Assembly (NCBI GenBank): GCA_965227065.1
Contig: CBDDFN010000014.1
Location: 1 to 64,000, forward strand
DNA length: 64,000 nt
Origin: CBDDFN01 sp965227065
GTDB lineage: Bacteria > Pseudomonadota > Alphaproteobacteria > SPJN01
Direction of reading: 5' to 3'
Below the pieces are notes generated by a model that was not told the origin of the DNA, ran no database searches, and was given only the letters and a program-made list of their open reading frames with translations. Below, in pieces: positions 35,827-43,399 of the stretch (its first letter is position 1; every line of letters starts with the position of its first letter). The position numbers and the translations under genes were made by a program.

Positions 35827-35934
35827 GTCATTCCGGGGCGCGCAAATGCGCGAACCCGGAATCTGAATGTGGCACAGCCACGCCTGAAATCAGATCCCGG
35901 ATATGCGGTCGTTGAGACCGCATTCCGGGATGAC
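35827..35934. repeat. REP-like composite palindromic element between etfA and the hydroxybutyryl-CoA dehydrogenase gene
   Basis: The element is bounded by GTCATTCCGG (35827-35836) and its near-inverse CCGGGATGAC (35925-35934). Inside are two hairpins: ATTCCGGG ... CCCGGAAT with an inner CGCGC/GCGCG arm (35830-35862), and ATCCCGGATATGCGGTC pairing with GACCGCATTCCGGGAT (35894-35931). This GTCAT-N-CCGG layout resembles dispersed palindromic repeats of alphaproteobacterial genomes. I see only one copy in the window. Confidence 0.6.
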
Positions 35935-35935
35935 G

Positions 35936-35954
35936 GGGCAAGTGTTACTTGCCC
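35936..35954. terminator. Hairpin at the etfA stop codon
   Basis: GGGCAAGT (35936-35943), loop GTT, ACTTGCCC (35947-35954) is an 8-bp perfect stem containing the etfA stop codon. It lacks a following T-run on the minus strand, so it may slow ribosomes or stabilise the 3' end rather than act as a classic terminator. Confidence 0.4.
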
Positions 35955-36892
35955 AGCGCCTTTTTCAGCTCTTCTTCAAGCTCGGGGACCGCCTTGAACA
36001 GGTCGGCAACCAGGCCGTAATCGGCAACCGAGAAGATCGGCGCTTCTTCGTCCTTGTTGATCGCGACGATCACCTTGGAGTCCTTCATGCCTGCCAGATG
36101 CTGGATCGCACCCGAAATGCCGACGGCGATGTAAAGCTCAGGCGCGACGACCTTACCAGTCTGACCGACCTGATAATCGTTCGGTACAAAGCCTGCATCG
36201 ACCGCGGCGCGCGACGCGCCAACGGCGGCGCCGAGCAGATCGGCAACCGAATCAAGCATGTGGAAATTGTCACCCGACTGCATGCCGCGACCACCGGAGA
36301 CGACGATTTTGGCCGAGGTCAGCTCGGGACGGTCGGATTTTGACAGCTCTTCGCCGACAAAGCTCGACAGGCCCGGATTGTCACCCGCACCGACCGTTTC
36401 GATCGCAGCCGAACCGCCTTCAGCGGCAGCGGCCTGGAACGCGGTGGCGCGCACGGTGATGACCTTCTTGGCATCAGACGATTCGACCTTCGCCATGGCG
36501 TTGCCGGCATAGATCGGACGCACAAAGGTGGTCGGGCTTTCGACCGACACGATTTCCGACAACTGCATGACATCCAGCAGGGCGGCAACGCGCGGTAGCA
36601 CGTTTTTGCCCGTGGTGTTGGCAGCGGCCATGATCGCATTGTAATCGCCGGCGAGGCTGACGATCAGGGCTGCGAACGGCTCGGCCAGACGATGCTCAAG
36701 CGCATCATCTTCGGCGAGCAGAACTTTGGCGACACCGTCAACTTTGGCGGCTTCGTCGGCAACCGACTGGCAGCCTTTACCGGCAACGAGGATCGCCACA
36801 TCTTCGCCCATCGCCTTCGCGGCGGTGACGGTTTTCAGCGTGGCGTCGTTCAGGTGCTCATTGTCATGAACTGCGAGTACGAGCGTCGTCAT
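35945..36892 (-). CDS. etfA: Electron transfer flavoprotein subunit alpha
   Basis: This 315-residue subunit binds FAD and accepts electrons from acyl-CoA dehydrogenases, passing them to ETF:quinone oxidoreductase. The C-terminal FAD domain has VSGGRGMQSGDNFHMLD, VGQTGKVVAPELYIAVGISGAIQHLAGM and INKDEEAPIFSVADYGLVADLF, the full family signature. It overlaps etfB by one base. A hairpin surrounds its stop codon and a REP-like element follows. Confidence 0.97.
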   Translation of the reverse strand: MTTLVLAVHDNEHLNDATLKTVTAAKAMGEDVAILVAGKGCQSVADEAAKVDGVAKVLLAEDDALEHRLAEPFAALIVSLAGDYNAIMAAANTTGKNVLPRVAALLDVMQLSEIVSVESPTTFVRPIYAGNAMAKVESSDAKKVITVRATAFQAAAAEGGSAAIETVGAGDNPGLSSFVGEELSKSDRPELTSAKIVVSGGRGMQSGDNFHMLDSVADLLGAAVGASRAAVDAGFVPNDYQVGQTGKVVAPELYIAVGISGAIQHLAGMKDSKVIVAINKDEEAPIFSVADYGLVADLFKAVPELEEELKKALGK

Positions 36893-37641
36893 TAGATCAC
36901 CCCCGCTTCGTTTTTCAGCTTGTCGACCAGTTGGGCGACATCTTCAACCTTGATGCCAGCTTCACGTACCGGCGGTTCGGTCACTTCAAGAACCTTCAGG
37001 CGCGGGGTGATATCGGCACCCAGATCCTCAGGGGTCTTTTCATCAATCGGCTTTTTCTTCGCTTTCATGATGTTGGGAAGCGACGCATAGCGCGGCTCGT
37101 TGAGGCGCAGGTCGGTGGTGACAATCGCGGGCATGGTAATTTCGATGGTTTGCAGACCACCGTCAATCTCGCGGGTCACAGTTGCTTTGCCGTCGGCGAT
37201 TTTGACTTCCGAGGCAAAGGTGCCCTGGCTCCAGCCCAGAAGCGCGGCCAACATCTGACCAGTCTGGTTGCTGTCATCGTCAATCGCCTGCTTGCCCAGG
37301 ATCACCAGATCGGGGCTTTCCGCATCAGCGATAGCCTTCAGGATTTTCGCAACACCCAGCGGTTCCACCTCGGCATCGGTTTTCACCAGAATGCCGCGGT
37401 CAGCGCCCATGGCGAGCGCGGTGCGAATGGTTTCTTGCGCCTGTTGCGGACCGACCGAAACGGCGATCACTTCTGTGGCGGTGCCGGCCTCTTTGAGGCG
37501 AACAGCCTCTTCGACGGCGATTTCGTCGAAGGGGTTCATCGACATTTTAACATTGGCGAGGTCGACGCCGGTCTTGTCCGACTTGACACGGACCTTCACA
37601 TTGTAGTCGACCACCCGCTTGACGGGGACCAAGACTTTCAT
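36892..37641 (-). CDS. etfB: Electron transfer flavoprotein subunit beta
   Basis: This 249-residue subunit pairs with EtfA and binds AMP. It begins MKVLVPVKRVVDYNVKVRVK, and has NPFDEIAVEEAVRLKE, TIRTALAMGADRGILV and the AMP-binding VILGKQAIDDDSNQTGQMLAALLGW. It leads the etfBA pair. A promoter TTGACC-N17-TAGGCT lies about 55 bp upstream on the minus strand. It starts at 37641 and is coupled to etfA by a one-base overlap. Confidence 0.97.
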   Translation of the reverse strand: MKVLVPVKRVVDYNVKVRVKSDKTGVDLANVKMSMNPFDEIAVEEAVRLKEAGTATEVIAVSVGPQQAQETIRTALAMGADRGILVKTDAEVEPLGVAKILKAIADAESPDLVILGKQAIDDDSNQTGQMLAALLGWSQGTFASEVKIADGKATVTREIDGGLQTIEITMPAIVTTDLRLNEPRYASLPNIMKAKKKPIDEKTPEDLGADITPRLKVLEVTEPPVREAGIKVEDVAQLVDKLKNEAGVI

Positions 37642-37695
37642 GGGATCTGTCTCCGCTTATGGAAATCTATAGCGTTTGTATTCAAAGCCGCGCGG

Positions 37696-37724
37696 AGCCT
37701 AGTGGAGCCATCCCCAAGGGTCAA
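37696..37724 (-). promoter_or_regulatory. Predicted sigma-70-type promoter of etfBA
   Basis: On the minus strand TTGACC (37724-37719) and TAGGCT (37701-37696) are separated by 17 bp, about 55 bp upstream of the etfB ATG. The -10 and the downstream CCGCGCG context resemble the nrdJ promoter, which suggests a shared housekeeping promoter style. Confidence 0.5.
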
Positions 37725-37777
37725 TGAAGGCGCGCAGCACCCCCCGCAGAGATTGTTACGACAGTTTGACGCATAAA

Positions 37778-38350
37778 TTACCGGTTTTCGCCCGGTTTCC
37801 ACAAAACATCGCCCTGTGCGCACTGCAAATTGACGAAGCGGGCGGCGACAAACAAGAAATCCGACAGCCGGTTGAGATATTTGATTGCCGGACTGTTCAC
37901 CTCGGTTTCCCGGCTCAAACGCACCGCCAGCCGTTCGGCCCGGCGGGTGATTGTCCGGCTGAGATGGAGCGCGGCCGCGCCGGGGTGGCCGGCCGGTAGA
38001 ACAAAACTTCTGAGCGGTTCAAGCGTTGCGTTGAGCGTGTCGATTTCACCTTCAAGCCGCTCAATCTGGGCGTCGATGATGCGCAAAGGCTCCCACTCCA
38101 GATCATCGCGCAGAGGCGTTGCAAGATCGGCCCCCAGATCGAACATGTCATTCTGAATGCGTTCAAGCATCCCGTCGAGATCGGGTGTTTCCGTCAAATA
38201 GGTGCGGGCGACGCCGATTGCGCTGTTGGCCTCATCGACCGTGCCGTAAGCCTCGATGCGCAAATCTTCCTTGGGAACCCGGCTGCCATCGGCCAGTGCG
38301 GTTGTGCCGTCATCACCGGTGCGCGTGTAAATTTTGTTGAGCGTTACCAC
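37778..38350 (-). CDS. pduO: Cob(I)yrinic acid a,c-diamide adenosyltransferase, PduO type
   Basis: This 190-residue enzyme transfers the adenosyl group of ATP to cob(I)alamin, forming adenosylcobalamin. The ATP-binding N-terminus KIYTRTGDDGTTAL is clear, followed by EAYGTVDEANSAIGVAR and the C-terminal NRLSDFLFVAARF. The product supplies the class II ribonucleotide reductase at 23-25 kb and possibly B12-dependent mutases. It starts with GTG and overlaps the HIG1-like gene by 7 nt, so both are probably on one transcript. Confidence 0.94.
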   Translation of the reverse strand: MVTLNKIYTRTGDDGTTALADGSRVPKEDLRIEAYGTVDEANSAIGVARTYLTETPDLDGMLERIQNDMFDLGADLATPLRDDLEWEPLRIIDAQIERLEGEIDTLNATLEPLRSFVLPAGHPGAAALHLSRTITRRAERLAVRLSRETEVNSPAIKYLNRLSDFLFVAARFVNLQCAQGDVLWKPGENR

Positions 38351-38550
38351 GGCTTTTCACCGCCCAGAAAAAACAGCAGCATCAGCATGACGACCGCCAT
38401 GAATTGCACGAGAACGCGCAGGCGCATCAGCTTGTTTGACCGGGTGCGTGCTTCGGCACCCGTGCGTGACATGTTCCATACGCCATAGCCGACAATCAGC
38501 AGAACGGCGGCGAGCGCGATGGCAACGAAAATTTCCAATATTGAGGTCAT
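38344..38550 (-). CDS. HIG1-domain twin-transmembrane small protein
   Basis: This 68-residue protein has two hydrophobic helices (ILEIFVAIALAAVLLIVGYGVW and LVQFMAVVMLMLLFFLGG) joined by a basic loop, RSNKLMRLRVLVQ, which matches the core of the HIG1 (hypoxia-induced gene 1) family. Eukaryotic relatives associate with respiratory complexes; bacterial ones are unstudied. Its stop lies inside the PduO start region. It is 42 nt downstream of the acyl-CoA dehydrogenase gene. Confidence 0.75.
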   Translation of the reverse strand: MTSILEIFVAIALAAVLLIVGYGVWNMSRTGAEARTRSNKLMRLRVLVQFMAVVMLMLLFFLGGEKPW

Positions 38551-38592
38551 GGGCGAACTATCTCTTTTTTAAGGGGCGCTGGCAATTACGGC

Positions 38593-40185
38593 TCAATTCG
38601 TTCCATCGATCAGCCGCCGGGCAATCACCTGGGCCTGAATTTCCGCCGCACCTTCAAAGATCGACAGGATGCGGGCATCGCACAACACCCGGCTGACTTC
38701 ATATTCCAGCGCAAAGCCATTGCCGCCATGGATTTGCACGGCATTGTCGGCATTGGTCCAGGCAATGCGGGCGGCGAGCAGTTTCGCCATGCCTGCTTCG
38801 AGATCGCAGCGCGCGCCCTTGTCTTTTTCGCGGGCGGCAAAGAAAGTGAGCTGGCGGGCAATCTGGGTTTCCACCGCCATCATCGCCAGCTTGTTGTGCA
38901 CGCGCGGATAGTTGAAAATGGGTTGACCGAACTGGCTGCGATCAAGCGCGTAGGACAGGCCCAGTTCCAAAGCGGACTGGGCGACACCGACGGCGCGGGC
39001 AGCGGTTTGGATGCGTGCGCTTTCAAAAGTGCGCATAAGTTGCTTGAAGCCCTGGCCTTCTTCTTCACCGAGCAGATTGGCGGCGGGTACCTCAAAGCCG
39101 TCAAAGCCCAGCGCATATTCCTTCATACCGCGATAGCCGAGCACGGGGATTTCACTGCCCGTCATGCCCGGCGCTGAGAAATCATCGCCGCGCGGCTTTT
39201 CAGCCAGAAACATGGACAGCCCGCGATAGCCTTTATCATCCGGGTTGGTGCGCGCCAGCAGCGTCATCACATCGGCACGGGCGGCATGGGTGATCCAGTT
39301 TTTGGCGCCGGTGATCGCGTAGCGGTCGCCGCTCAGCACCGCGCGGGTGGTGAGCGAGCCGAGATCAGAGCCGACATTGGGCTCGGTAAACACCGCCGTG
39401 GGGATCATCGAGCCATCGGCAATCCGGGGCAAGAAGCGGTCTTTTTGTGCGGCCGTCCCGCCGCCCAGGATAAGCTCTGCGGCGATTTCGGAGCGCGTGC
39501 CCAGTGAGCCGACCCCGATATAGCCGCGCGATAGCTCTTCGGACACGATGCACATGGCGATCTTGGACAGGCCCGAGCCGCCAAATTGCTCCGGCACCGT
39601 CAGGCCGAAGACGCCAAGCTCGGCCATCTCGTTCAATATTTCGAGCGGGATCAGCTCATCGCGCAAATGCCAGCCATGGGCATGGGGTTTGACGCGGGTT
39701 TCGGCAAAACGGTGAAACTGGCCACGGATCATCTCCATGGTTTCATCAAGGCCCGGCGTGCCGAAATAGCCCTTGGCCAGCTCATCAGCCAGCGCCTTTT
39801 TGGCATCCTGGGCAGTGCCGTGGGTGATCAGCTGATCAATTTCAGGGATAAACAGGACGGTGGTTTCGACACCAAGGTCAGCGGGACGCGCAAATTCCGA
39901 CTGGCTCATCAAAATGCCGTTGCGCAACTGGCTTAAATATTCGCCAAAGCCGATCTGAAGGATCAGCGTGTCTGCCAGGCTCGGCGAAGCGAGGCTTTTG
40001 TGCCAGTGCAACAACTGGCGCAGTGCCTCCACCTGTGTCGCGACGAAACTGAGCCCATGGGCTTCATGCTGGTGGGCATCAAGGCCCGCCCGGCCAGACC
40101 CCACCCGCGCATTCAAGGCGGCTTTGGCCCCGGTCAGATGGCTTTCAGCAGCGCCCAGCGCGGTTTCATACTGTGCATGCGACAT
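38593..40185 (-). CDS. Acyl-CoA dehydrogenase with N-terminal extension (methylsuccinyl-CoA dehydrogenase-like)
   Basis: This 530-residue flavoenzyme has a full acyl-CoA dehydrogenase core after about residue 150: TVPEQFGGSGLS, FTEPNVGSDLGSL, ITGAKNWITHA, and the C-terminal IHGGNGFALEYEVSRVLCDARI with a catalytic-type region. The extra N-terminal helical domain (about 150 residues, containing QVEALRQLLHWHKSLASPSLADTLILQIGFGEYL) resembles the extended methylsuccinyl-CoA dehydrogenase of the ethylmalonyl-CoA pathway. That assignment is tentative, as no ethylmalonyl-CoA mutase or crotonyl-CoA carboxylase gene is in this window. Electrons would go to ETF. Upstream, a CtrA-type site lies at 40233-40247. 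Confidence 0.85.
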   Translation of the reverse strand: MSHAQYETALGAAESHLTGAKAALNARVGSGRAGLDAHQHEAHGLSFVATQVEALRQLLHWHKSLASPSLADTLILQIGFGEYLSQLRNGILMSQSEFARPADLGVETTVLFIPEIDQLITHGTAQDAKKALADELAKGYFGTPGLDETMEMIRGQFHRFAETRVKPHAHGWHLRDELIPLEILNEMAELGVFGLTVPEQFGGSGLSKIAMCIVSEELSRGYIGVGSLGTRSEIAAELILGGGTAAQKDRFLPRIADGSMIPTAVFTEPNVGSDLGSLTTRAVLSGDRYAITGAKNWITHAARADVMTLLARTNPDDKGYRGLSMFLAEKPRGDDFSAPGMTGSEIPVLGYRGMKEYALGFDGFEVPAANLLGEEEGQGFKQLMRTFESARIQTAARAVGVAQSALELGLSYALDRSQFGQPIFNYPRVHNKLAMMAVETQIARQLTFFAAREKDKGARCDLEAGMAKLLAARIAWTNADNAVQIHGGNGFALEYEVSRVLCDARILSIFEGAAEIQAQVIARRLIDGTN

Positions 40186-40232
40186 GATTTCTTCCAGATT
40201 GATGGCTTTGGGGAGCCTTTGGCACCCGGACG

Positions 40233-40247
40233 TTAAGGGGTGGTTAA
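40233..40247. promoter_or_regulatory. CtrA-type binding site TTAA-N7-TTAA
   Basis: TTAA (40233-40236), seven bases, then TTAA (40244-40247) match the CtrA consensus exactly. The site lies in the 105-bp divergent region between the acyl-CoA dehydrogenase gene (minus) and the small exported protein gene (plus). CtrA controls cell-cycle and motility genes in many alphaproteobacteria. A single site by itself could be chance. Confidence 0.45.
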
Positions 40248-40290
40248 GCCTGATTCGGTACTGTGATGCCGGAACATTGGAGTGGGTGCA

Positions 40291-40572
40291 ATGACCTCAA
40301 GAGTTTTCCAGATTTACGTTCTTCTGCTCGTCCTGATCGTCGCCACGCCGGTCATGGCTGCCGAATTTGACGTACCCCAGCCCGATTGGGGCCTTGAAGA
40401 AGTGGGCGTCGATGATCCGGCCACACAAGCCATGGATGTTATCGTCGAGCCTGCGATCGGTGAAGCCTCCGGCCCGCCGACCGACTTGCTGGCAGCGGTG
40501 AAGTTTGGCGTGATCGCGCTGGCAACATCGGGCGAAGGCGTCAATCTGCTGGCGATTACTGGCGCTCGATAA
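40291..40572 (+). CDS. Small exported protein, unknown function
   Basis: This 93-residue protein has a signal peptide (VFQIYVLLLVLIVATPVMA, cleavage after AMA/AA) and a short acidic secreted region with DVPQPDWGLEEVGVDDP. I do not recognise a family. A second hydrophobic stretch (AAVKFGVIALATS) near the C-terminus might be membrane-bound. ATG 40291 has GGAG 9 nt upstream; an in-frame GTG at 40282 is less well placed. Its last 17 bases overlap the convergent thiolase gene. It lies downstream of a CtrA-type site. Confidence 0.6.
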   Translation: MTSRVFQIYVLLLVLIVATPVMAAEFDVPQPDWGLEEVGVDDPATQAMDVIVEPAIGEASGPPTDLLAAVKFGVIALATSGEGVNLLAITGAR

Positions 40573-41761
40573 GCATCGCGATGCCCTGGCCGACCCCGAT
40601 GCACATGGTGCACAGGGCGTAGCGGCCTTTCTTTTCGATCAGGTCATGCATGGCGGTCAGCACCAGCCGCGTGCCGGATGCTCCCAGCGGGTGTCCGATG
40701 GCAATGGCCCCGCCATTGGGATTGACGCGCGGGTCATCGTCGGCGAGCCCCAGATCGCGGGTCACCGCAACCGCCTGGGCGGCAAAGGCCTCATTGATTT
40801 CCATGACATCGAGATCATCAAGGGTAAGCCCGGTACGCTCCAAAATCTTGCGCGTGGCCGGTGCCGGACCCATGCCCATGACGCGCGGCTCCAGCCCGAC
40901 CGACGTCATCGCGATGATGCGGGCCTTGGGTTCCAAACCGTGCCGCTTGGCGCCTTCTTCCGAGGCGATCAGCATGGCCGCTGCCCCATCATTGACGCCT
41001 GAGGCATTGCCCGCGGTGACCGTGCCGCCTTCGCGGAACGGGGTTGGCAGTTTGGCCAATTGCTCAAGGGTGGTTTCGGGGCGGGGATGCTCATCCACAC
41101 TGACCAGCTTGGCCTCGCCCTTGCGCTGGGGGATCGAAACCGGCGTGATTTCGCGGTCAAACCGGCCCGCCTCCAGTGCTTTGCCCGCCTTGGCCTGCGA
41201 CCACAGGGCGAACTGGTCCTGGGCGTCGCGCGAAATCTGATAGCGCTCAGCAACATTTTCAGCCGTTTCGGGCATGGCGTCGGTGCCGTGCATCGCGTGC
41301 ATTTTCTTGTTCACAAAGCGCCAGCCAATGGTGGTGTCATAGATTTCTGCCGACCGGTCAAACGGCTTTTGCGCCTTGCCCATCACAAAGGGCGCGCGCG
41401 ACATGCTTTCCACGCCGCCGCCAATAGTAAGATCGGCATCGCCGTTCTGGATGGCGCGGGCGGCCTGGCCGATTGCTTCCATGCCGGAGCCGCACAAGCG
41501 GTTGACGGTCACACCGGGAATGGTCTCGGGCAGGCCCGCCAGCAGCAGGGCCATGCGCGCGACATTGCGATTATCCTCACCCGCCTGATTGGTGCAGCCA
41601 TAATAGACGTCCTCAAGAGCCTCCCAATCGACATTCGCGCAGCGGTCCTTCAAAGCGGTCAGCGGCACGGTGGCGAGATCATCGGCGCGTACGCCCGACA
41701 AGGCACCGCCGAAGCGGCCAATGGGGGTACGGGTGCCTTCGCACAGAAAGGCTTCAGCCAT
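40556..41761 (-). CDS. 3-oxoadipyl-CoA thiolase-like acetyl-CoA acyltransferase
   Basis: This 401-residue thiolase has the acylated cysteine in NRLCGSGMEA near residue 90, MEINEAFAAQ, AIGHPLGASGTR, and the second cysteine in TMCIGVGQG at the C-terminus. DVYYGCTNQAGEDNRNVARMALLLAGLP is the wording of the PcaF/PaaJ group that cleaves 3-oxoadipyl-CoA to succinyl-CoA and acetyl-CoA. No other aromatic degradation genes lie here, so it may serve fatty acid or dicarboxylate breakdown. It is a stand-alone gene, convergent with the small exported protein gene. Confidence 0.9.
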   Translation of the reverse strand: MAEAFLCEGTRTPIGRFGGALSGVRADDLATVPLTALKDRCANVDWEALEDVYYGCTNQAGEDNRNVARMALLLAGLPETIPGVTVNRLCGSGMEAIGQAARAIQNGDADLTIGGGVESMSRAPFVMGKAQKPFDRSAEIYDTTIGWRFVNKKMHAMHGTDAMPETAENVAERYQISRDAQDQFALWSQAKAGKALEAGRFDREITPVSIPQRKGEAKLVSVDEHPRPETTLEQLAKLPTPFREGGTVTAGNASGVNDGAAAMLIASEEGAKRHGLEPKARIIAMTSVGLEPRVMGMGPAPATRKILERTGLTLDDLDVMEINEAFAAQAVAVTRDLGLADDDPRVNPNGGAIAIGHPLGASGTRLVLTAMHDLIEKKGRYALCTMCIGVGQGIAMLIERQ

Positions 41762-41800
41762 GAGAGGTCTCCTTCACAAAATTTGGCGGATTATAGGGTG

Positions 41801-42697
41801 TCAGGGCAGGCGCGCCAGAACTTCCTCAGCGCTTTCGCCTTGCTCACGCAGGGCGCGGATCGAAAGGTCGTCCGCGCGCTTGGCAAGCCGCCGGCCCGAC
41901 CCGTCGCGGATCAGCCGGTGATGGGCATAGAGCGGTTCAGCAAGTCCCAATAGCGCCTGCAACAGCCGGTGGATGGGGGTGGCAAAAAACAGGTCAGCCC
42001 CGCGTGTAACCAGCGTGACAGTCTGAAACGCATCATCGACCACGACAGACAAATGGTACGACACAGGCACATCCTTGCGTGCGATGACGACATCACCGAG
42101 CGGAAAGGGATCAACCTTGTGCGTCCCCGCGCCATGGCCTTCCGCGCCATCGATTTCGTCAAAGGTGAGTGGGCCGCTTGCCTCCATGGCGCGGTCAAGA
42201 TCAAGGCGAATGGCGTGAAGCTCGCCTGAGGCGATGCGGGCCGCCCGTTCATCGGCAGACAGTTTTTTGCAAGTGCCGGGATAGGGCGGGCCATCGGGGC
42301 CGTGCGGGGCGCGGCCCATGGCGGCCATCTCGCGGGTGATTTCAGCGCGCGTGCAAAAGCAGGGATAGGTGAGCTCTTTGGCCTGAAGGATGGCCAGCGC
42401 CTCGCCGTAAGCCGTCATCCGGTCGGACTGGCGCAGCACTGGCCCCGAGGGTGCCAGGCCCAGAAATCCGAGATCCTCATAGATGGCAGTCTCGAACATG
42501 AGTTTGGAGCGGTTGCGGTCAATGTCTTCAATGCGCACCAGAAATTGTCCACCCGACTGGTCAGCCAGCGCCTTGGCGTAGGCGGCGGAATAAGCATGCC
42601 CCAGATGCAAATAACCCGTTGGCGACGGTGCAAAGCGCGTCACTTGCGGCGTGTTGAGACAAGAATGGCGGGGCAGCTCAATCATCGGGGGCGACAT
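41801..42697 (-). CDS. gluQRS: Glutamyl-Q tRNA(Asp) synthetase
   Basis: This 298-residue protein resembles the catalytic half of glutamyl-tRNA synthetase without the anticodon domain. TRFAPSPTGYLHLGHAYSA is the HIGH region and a zinc-type CFCTRAEI follows. The KMSKS position is RRLAKR, as in GluQRS. These enzymes attach glutamate to queuosine of tRNA-Asp. It is a single gene, with a short divergent spacer (42 bp) to the AlkA-like gene. Confidence 0.9.
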   Translation of the reverse strand: MSPPMIELPRHSCLNTPQVTRFAPSPTGYLHLGHAYSAAYAKALADQSGGQFLVRIEDIDRNRSKLMFETAIYEDLGFLGLAPSGPVLRQSDRMTAYGEALAILQAKELTYPCFCTRAEITREMAAMGRAPHGPDGPPYPGTCKKLSADERAARIASGELHAIRLDLDRAMEASGPLTFDEIDGAEGHGAGTHKVDPFPLGDVVIARKDVPVSYHLSVVVDDAFQTVTLVTRGADLFFATPIHRLLQALLGLAEPLYAHHRLIRDGSGRRLAKRADDLSIRALREQGESAEEVLARLP

Positions 42698-42738
42698 TAC
42701 AGGCTCGGTCCGCCAAAATCACGGGCGGAGGAAAACTA

Positions 42739-43392
42739 ATGTCACCACCTGCACCGCCGCGCCGCCTGAGGACCCTTGCCCATATGCATGAGGGCCGCGA
42801 CTGGCTGGTCGCGACCTGCCCGGCGATGGCGCGCGCGCATGCGGTGGGCGGGCCGTTTCCGTTGCGTTTGCGCCCCGGCGGCTTTGCCATGTTGATGCGG
42901 GCGATAGTGGGGCAGCAAGTCTCAACAGCGGCGGCGCAAGCGATCTGGCTTAAAACAAAGGCTGTGCTGGGTGAGATTTCGTCCCAGCGGGTTCTGGCGG
43001 CCAGCGATGAGGAGCTGCGCGCCTGTGGCCTGTCCCGTGCCAAGGCGCGCTATGCCCGGGCGCTGGCGGACCACACAATGAGCGGAGCGCTCAACTTCAA
43101 ACGCCTGCCTTATCTGTCTGACGATGAGGTGCGCGATGTGTTGACCGCTGTTCCAGGGATCGGCGTATGGACGGCAGATATTTATCTGCTTGCTGCCATG
43201 GGCCGGTCGGATGCTTTTCCGGTCGGTGATCTGGCGTTGCAGGAAGCTGCCCGTGACTTGATGGGGTTGGAGGCGCGGCCAACGCCAAAGGCCTTTGAGG
43301 AGCTGTCGCAAATCTGGCGGCCCTGGCGTGGGGTAGCAGCCCGCATGCTTTGGCAATATTATAGTGCCGTCCGCAATCGTGAGATCGAGTAA
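42739..43392 (+). CDS. AlkA-like DNA-3-methyladenine glycosylase
   Basis: This 217-residue HhH-GPD family protein removes alkylated bases from DNA. The helix-hairpin-helix is LTAVPGIGVWTADIYLL with the GPD region SDAFPVGDLALQ, whose aspartate is the expected catalytic residue. FAMLMRAIVGQQVSTAAAQAIW opens the enzyme core. Length fits the short AlkA branch. The start ATG (42739) lies 42 bp from the divergent gluQRS start. An esterase gene follows after 7 nt. Confidence 0.9.
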   Translation: MSPPAPPRRLRTLAHMHEGRDWLVATCPAMARAHAVGGPFPLRLRPGGFAMLMRAIVGQQVSTAAAQAIWLKTKAVLGEISSQRVLAASDEELRACGLSRAKARYARALADHTMSGALNFKRLPYLSDDEVRDVLTAVPGIGVWTADIYLLAAMGRSDAFPVGDLALQEAARDLMGLEARPTPKAFEELSQIWRPWRGVAARMLWQYYSAVRNREIE

Positions 43393-43399
43393 TCCCGAC

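Noticed and set aside
35827..35934. CRISPR-like repeat array
   Set aside because: The repeats are inverted hairpins, not spaced direct repeats, and there are no cas genes.
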